Of a stretch of 59,799 nt of DNA, positions 56,801 through 59,799 are shown one piece after another. Each line of letters begins with the position of its first letter. The stretch's first letter is position 1. A program made the translations under genes and the position numbers. Source of the DNA: an uncultured Enterobacterales bacterium (GTDB lineage Bacteria; Pseudomonadota; Gammaproteobacteria; Enterobacterales; Enterobacteriaceae); assembly GCA_946478305.1 (NCBI GenBank), contig CAMLBO010000015.1:1-59799 (forward strand), given 5' to 3'. Below the pieces are notes generated by a model. The model saw nothing but the letters and a program-made list of their open reading frames with translations. It made no database searches and was not told the DNA's origin.

Positions 56801-57637
56801 ATTTCGTTTGCCGGCTGGCCGGCGTTGCAGCTTCGCTGTGAAGCCTGCTGGTTCCTCGGGCAGAGCTTCCGCCGGGTGAATGCAGATTTGACGCCAGAGG
56901 GTAATCAGCTGTCGCTGCGCAACGGTCTTATAGACACCGGTGTGGTGCGTCTGAATGTACAGGGCGACTGGAAACAGAACGCGCCGGGTGAAAGCACGGG
57001 TCTGAAAGGTAAGCTCACTGGCAAAGATATAGAAGCGGCCACCTCATTCTTTGGGGTTACCACGCCGCTACGGGGTGCACCGTTCAATATCGATTTTGAC
57101 CTGCACTGGAAATCTGTCCCCTGGAAACCGGATCTGAAAACGCTTAATGGCACCCTGAAAACAGATTTAGGCAAAGGCGAAATTGTCGATCTCGGCGGCG
57201 GTCGTGCCGGTCAATTACTGAGGCTGGTCAGTTTTGATGCCCTGATGCGTAAGCTGCAGCTGGACTTCAGCGACACCTTCGGCAAAGGCTTCTATTTTGA
57301 TTCCATCAAATCCACAGCGTGGATTAAAGAGGGCTTAGTCCATACCGACGATCTGTTGGTTGATGGCCTGGCGGCTGATATTGCCATGACAGGCAGCGTC
57401 GATTTGGTTAACCAGCGTCTGAATATGGAAGCGGTGATCGCCCCGGAAATTTCTGCCACGGTCGGGGTCGCTACCGCATTTGCCATCAACCCAATTGTGG
57501 GGGCGGCAGTCTTTGCTGCCAGTAAGGTCCTGGCACCGCTGTGGAATAAAATTTCACTGATCCGTTACCACATTGACGGCACCATCGCTGATCCCAAAAT
57601 TAATGAGGTTCTGCGTCAGCCAAGACCCGCAAAATAA
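53804..57637 (+). CDS. yhdP: AsmA-like phospholipid transport protein YhdP
   Basis: A very large inner-membrane-anchored protein spanning the periplasm that helps move phospholipids to the outer membrane with TamB and YdbH. The 1277-aa product (E. coli 1266) has one N-terminal membrane anchor (VRRLPGIVLTTCATIVVIVA), a long repeated beta-rich AsmA/DUF3971 groove and the conserved C-terminal AsmA region (VDLGGGRAGQLLRLVSFDAL). I choose the GTG at 53804, with AAGGAGA upstream, matching the E. coli start MRRLPGI. The ATG at 53783 is less likely. Confidence 0.95.
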   Translation: MRRLPGIVLTTCATIVVIVALAISGLRLALPQLHRFQDQLVDKVQSVTGVPITLDQISGNWQTFGPTLELKQLSVTLPDASVKVERVTLALDVWQTLLHFRWQFRDLTFYNLDLVTNATFGGEAKNSKGLEANRISDIFLKQVDHFDLRDSHISFLTPSGPRAEISIPQLTWLNSPNRHRAEGLLSLSSFNGQHGVVQVRMDLNDNNGLLNNGKIYLQADDIDMKPWFSRWLRSNTGLESADFSLAAWLTVRDGDIYDGDALVKTGAATWTSEGQEHRLDVDNLTLHGSRQGSGWQVETQQLNLKTDGQAWPKGTLSALYLPENSEFLGPSQGEEIRLRATQLQLERLGPIIPTFSFLTPELLERWKDLQPEGMIDTLALDIPLKQPDHTRFDAKWQDVSWQHWKLLPGINHFNGTVKGSVQRGQLSVNVQDSLLPYGDMFRAPLEVSSAQGTFDWSYDKDGWGLWAKDVDVKANALWAHGDFHYNQPDGGQPWLNILAGIRLYDAGQAWRYFPETLMGKHLVDYLTGAIQGGQVDNATLTFNGNPHDFPFKKNEGQFQVWVPLRHSTFEFQPEWPALTNLDIDLDFLNDGLFMKAAHTKLGNVDGNNVVANIPDYLKEKLFVDSDIKGSGKDIGAYFMDTPLKDSLGAALEELQIGGDVSGRLHLDIPLDGEMVRATGGVSLNNNSLFIKPLNSTIEHLSGQFSYDNGNLQSNQLTGSWFGQPLTTQFSTHELTDDYTINVGLAGDWQLAKITGMPEAAASKISGSAPWKGAVDISLPHKGEPNYRVALSTDLKNVSSHLPSPLDKKAGRSLPLNVDVKGGLKSFDLTGVLGGKDRFNSRWLLGKQVKLDRAAWQMNTTKTPALPQTSNLTLNLPALDGESWLALMSPDTTKGKASGNNKVASKASAPAFSFPHEITLTTPQLTLGGQVWSNLLLRSTQTSAGMSVMAKGKEIDGTLLMSDRGPWKADIRYLYFNPQWTVADAASGGKTSPNPFAEDKISFAGWPALQLRCEACWFLGQSFRRVNADLTPEGNQLSLRNGLIDTGVVRLNVQGDWKQNAPGESTGLKGKLTGKDIEAATSFFGVTTPLRGAPFNIDFDLHWKSVPWKPDLKTLNGTLKTDLGKGEIVDLGGGRAGQLLRLVSFDALMRKLQLDFSDTFGKGFYFDSIKSTAWIKEGLVHTDDLLVDGLAADIAMTGSVDLVNQRLNMEAVIAPEISATVGVATAFAINPIVGAAVFAASKVLAPLWNKISLIRYHIDGTIADPKINEVLRQPRPAK

Positions 57638-57782
57638 CCTGTTGCCACGGCTGCGCCCTGATCGCACGGCTGTGTTAGGCTGTTGCTAATATCAAATGTA
57701 CCCGTGGTACGATAGTCTTGCCTGGCCGTGTATGAAGATGCTTCCGGTCGGGTCAATTCATCCCAAAGAGAGTGAAGAATCT

Positions 57783-59228
57783 ATGAGTCTGGCCTTAGTC
57801 AGTGAGCGGTTACTAACTGCTAATAATCTGAGTCATCAAGACCTGTTTGCCGTGCTGGGTCAACTGGCTGAACGCCGTCTCGACTATGCAGATCTCTTTT
57901 TTCAATCCAGCTTCCATGAGGCCTGGGTGATTGAAGACAGCATCATCAAAGATGGCTCTTACAATATTGATCAGGGTGTCGGCGTACGTGCGGTCAGCGG
58001 TGAAAAAACCGGTTTTGCCTATGCAGACCAGATCACCCTGAATGCTCTGAATCAGAGTGCCGCGGCAGCACGCAGCATCGTGCGTGAGCAAGGCAATGGC
58101 AAAGTCCACACCTTGGGCGAAATTGCTTACCAGTCCCTGTATCCGATCCTTGACCCACTGCAAAGCCTGTCACGTGAAGAGAAGATAGAACTGCTGCATC
58201 GCGTTGACCGCATTGCGCGGGCTGCGGATAAGCGTGTGCAGGAAGTTACCGCCAGCATCACCGGCGTGTATGAAAGCGTACTGGTTGCAGCGACTGACGG
58301 CACGCTGGCAGCGGATATCCGCCCGCTGGTACGGTTGTCAGTGAGTGTGCTGGTCGAAGATGATGGCCGACGTGAGCGTGGCTCCAGCGGCGGTGGTGGT
58401 CGTTTTGGTTACGACTACTTCCTCGAAAGTGTGGGCGGTGAAGTACGTGCCGAAGCCTACGCGCGTGATGCCGTACGCATGGCGTTGCTCAACCTGAATG
58501 CCATTGCTGCGCCAGCGGGTGGAATGCCGGTTGTTCTCGGTGCAGGCTGGCCAGGCGTGCTATTACATGAAGCGGTTGGCCATGGTCTGGAAGGCGACTT
58601 CAACCGTCGTGGCACCTCCATGTTCAGCGGTCAGATGGGCCAGTTAGTGGCGTCTGAGCTCTGTACTGTGGTTGATGACGGTACCATGCCGGGGCGTCGC
58701 GGATCGCTCGCGATTGACGATGAAGGCGTACCCGGCCAATACAATGTGTTGATCGAAAATGGTGTGCTGAAAGGTTATATGCAGGACAAACTAAATGCGC
58801 GTCTGATGGGCGTTCCGCCAACCGGCAACGGCCGCCGTGAATCTTATGCGCACCTGCCGATGCCGCGTATGACTAACACCTACATGCTGGCGGGCAAATC
58901 CACGCCGGAAGAGATCATCAGCAGCGTGGAGTACGGTCTGTATGCGCCGAACTTTGGTGGCGGTCAGGTTGACATCACCTCCGGCAAATTCGTCTTCTCG
59001 ACCACGGAAGCTTATCTGATTGAAAAAGGCCGCATCACCAAGCCGGTAAAAGGCGCGACGCTGATTGGTTCAGGTATTGAAGCCATGCAGCAGATCTCCA
59101 TGGTCGGCAACGACCTCGCATTAGATAAAGGCGTTGGCGTTTGTGGCAAAGAGGGGCAAAGCCTGCCGGTCGGCGTTGGTCAGCCTACGCTGAAACTCGA
59201 CAATATTACCGTCGGTGGCAGCGCGTAA
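57783..59228 (+). CDS. tldD: Metalloprotease TldD
   Basis: One half of the TldD/TldE zinc protease, which degrades unfolded peptides, processes microcins and aids CcdA turnover. The product is 481 aa, the E. coli length. The zinc-binding motif is [13 protein letters not shown] (HExxxH), with the supporting [12 protein letters not shown] and [14 protein letters not shown] regions. The longer frame to 57696 is unsupported. [11 protein letters not shown] at 57783 matches the family start. It ends at a strong terminator. tldE (pmbA) is not in this window. Confidence 0.98.
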   Translation: MSLALVSERLLTANNLSHQDLFAVLGQLAERRLDYADLFFQSSFHEAWVIEDSIIKDGSYNIDQGVGVRAVSGEKTGFAYADQITLNALNQSAAAARSIVREQGNGKVHTLGEIAYQSLYPILDPLQSLSREEKIELLHRVDRIARAADKRVQEVTASITGVYESVLVAATDGTLAADIRPLVRLSVSVLVEDDGRRERGSSGGGGRFGYDYFLESVGGEVRAEAYARDAVRMALLNLNAIAAPAGGMPVVLGAGWPGVLLHEAVGHGLEGDFNRRGTSMFSGQMGQLVASELCTVVDDGTMPGRRGSLAIDDEGVPGQYNVLIENGVLKGYMQDKLNARLMGVPPTGNGRRESYAHLPMPRMTNTYMLAGKSTPEEIISSVEYGLYAPNFGGGQVDITSGKFVFSTTEAYLIEKGRITKPVKGATLIGSGIEAMQQISMVGNDLALDKGVGVCGKEGQSLPVGVGQPTLKLDNITVGGSA

Positions 59229-59250
59229 CTGCGGCTTTCTACGCGGTGGT

Positions 59251-59278
59251 AACGGGAACCTTCGGGTTCCCGTTTTTA
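59251..59278. terminator. Rho-independent terminator between tldD and aaeR
   Basis: AACGGGAACC and GGTTCCCGTT form a perfect 10-bp stem on a TTCG tetraloop, followed by TTTTT. Strong for tldD (+). It overlaps the end of the convergent aaeR gene and may help end that transcript too. Confidence 0.93.
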
Positions 59279-59799
59279 TTCCGACGCATTCTGCCCCGTC
59301 TTTCCCTGCCGATATCCCTGATACACCTTGCCTACCTGCTTGAAATACTCGGTCAGATAGTTGATACAGACCTGCACTTTCAGCGGCATTTTATCTTTTT
59401 CGGTATACAGCGCGTAGACCGGGCGCGGATCGGACTGATAGTTGCTGAACAGAATCTCCACGTCACCGGCATTGATCTCATCAATGATCCACATCAGCGG
59501 TACATAGGCGATTCCCACACCGGCTTTCAGCCAACGGATCATGGTTTGCGAGTCATTGGTGACGAAACGCCCCTGCGGTGTAATGCGTGTAGTGATGCCT
59601 TCCGGTGCGATTAACTCAAAATCACTGTCGGGCCGCACGCTGTACTCAAGCCATGAGAAATTGATCATATCGGCCGGCTTCTCCGGCGTGCCGTGCTGGC
59701 TCAGATAGCTGCGCGCTGCACAGACCACCATCGGCATTGAGCCCAGCCGTTTGGAAAACAAACTGGAGTCCTGCAGCGCGCAGCTATCTGAGCCAGCAC
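59276..59799 (-). CDS. aaeR: LysR-family regulator AaeR (partial, cut by window end)
   Basis: The C-terminal 174 codons of a LysR-type regulator; the N-terminus and DNA-binding domain lie beyond the window. The visible part is the effector-binding domain (LGSMPMVVCAARSYLSQHG, WLKAGVGIAYVPLMWI, VCINYLTEYFKQ). It matches AaeR, which activates the aaeXAB aromatic carboxylic acid efflux operon, and sits next to tldD as in E. coli. The frame stays open to the last base, so it is truncated by the window and not broken. Confidence 0.9.
   Translation of the reverse strand, partial: AGSDSCALQDSSLFSKRLGSMPMVVCAARSYLSQHGTPEKPADMINFSWLEYSVRPDSDFELIAPEGITTRITPQGRFVTNDSQTMIRWLKAGVGIAYVPLMWIIDEINAGDVEILFSNYQSDPRPVYALYTEKDKMPLKVQVCINYLTEYFKQVGKVYQGYRQGKTGQNASE

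Overview
This window looks like chromosomal DNA of an Enterobacterales gammaproteobacterium. Nearly every housekeeping gene is a close counterpart of an Escherichia coli gene, and gene order is locally conserved (uvrA/ssb, ghxP-yjcE, yhdWXYZ, dusB-fis, prmA-panF-yhdT-accC-accB, csrD-mreBCD-maf-rng-yhdP-tldD-aaeR). Extra genes around this skeleton (aroQ upstream of accBC, msrPQ beside acuI, an alpha carbonic anhydrase, cidAB), an ERIC element and the roughly mid-50s GC impression suggest Yersiniaceae (Serratia/Rahnella/Rouxiella/Ewingella-like). That family placement is inference.

Layout. 1-3.9 kb: uvrA and ssb diverge from one LexA-controlled gap. 3.9-20.5 kb: an accessory stretch of small transcription units: an unrecognised 161-aa protein, an aldehyde dehydrogenase with its AraC regulator, a tautomerase, an EamA exporter with a divergent AraC regulator, two GNATs, two GSTs, an AT-rich reductase-like SDR, a RIO kinase, a pair of orphan solute-binding proteins, a LysE exporter, an inositol-phosphatase-like enzyme, a SnoaL-like protein and an MHYT-GGDEF-EAL signalling protein. 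21.9-28.1 kb: ghxP, yjcE, then cidR/cidA/lrgB. 28.1-35.8 kb: the nitrogen-regulated amino-acid ABC transporter yhdWXYZ, a CTP-synthase-like amidotransferase homologue, lpxP, a DoxX protein and fis. 35.8-46.1 kb: a long minus-strand block (dusB, carbonic anhydrase, prmA, panF, yhdT, accCB, aroQ, msrQP, acuI). 46.4-59.2 kb: a plus-strand block for cell shape and envelope (csrD, mreBCD, maf, rng, yhdP, tldD). The window ends inside aaeR.

How the parts work together. The right half groups biosynthetic and translation-support functions (biotin carboxylase, pantothenate uptake, ribosomal protein methylation, tRNA dihydrouridylation, Fis) beside the rod-shape and envelope genes. yhdWXYZ has a complete sigma-54 promoter plus two NtrC-type sites at the spacing known from glnA, so nitrogen limitation is its likely inducer.

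The most unusual signal is non-coding. Three mosaic elements (17.87-18.21, 23.37-23.78 and 27.79-28.10 kb) sit immediately downstream of genes and are assembled from the same small set of hairpin modules, in either orientation. Their stems stay paired while the sequence changes. I do not recognise this family. A separate 127-bp ERIC element abuts the rng stop codon. No tRNA, rRNA, CRISPR array, prophage or intact insertion sequence was seen.
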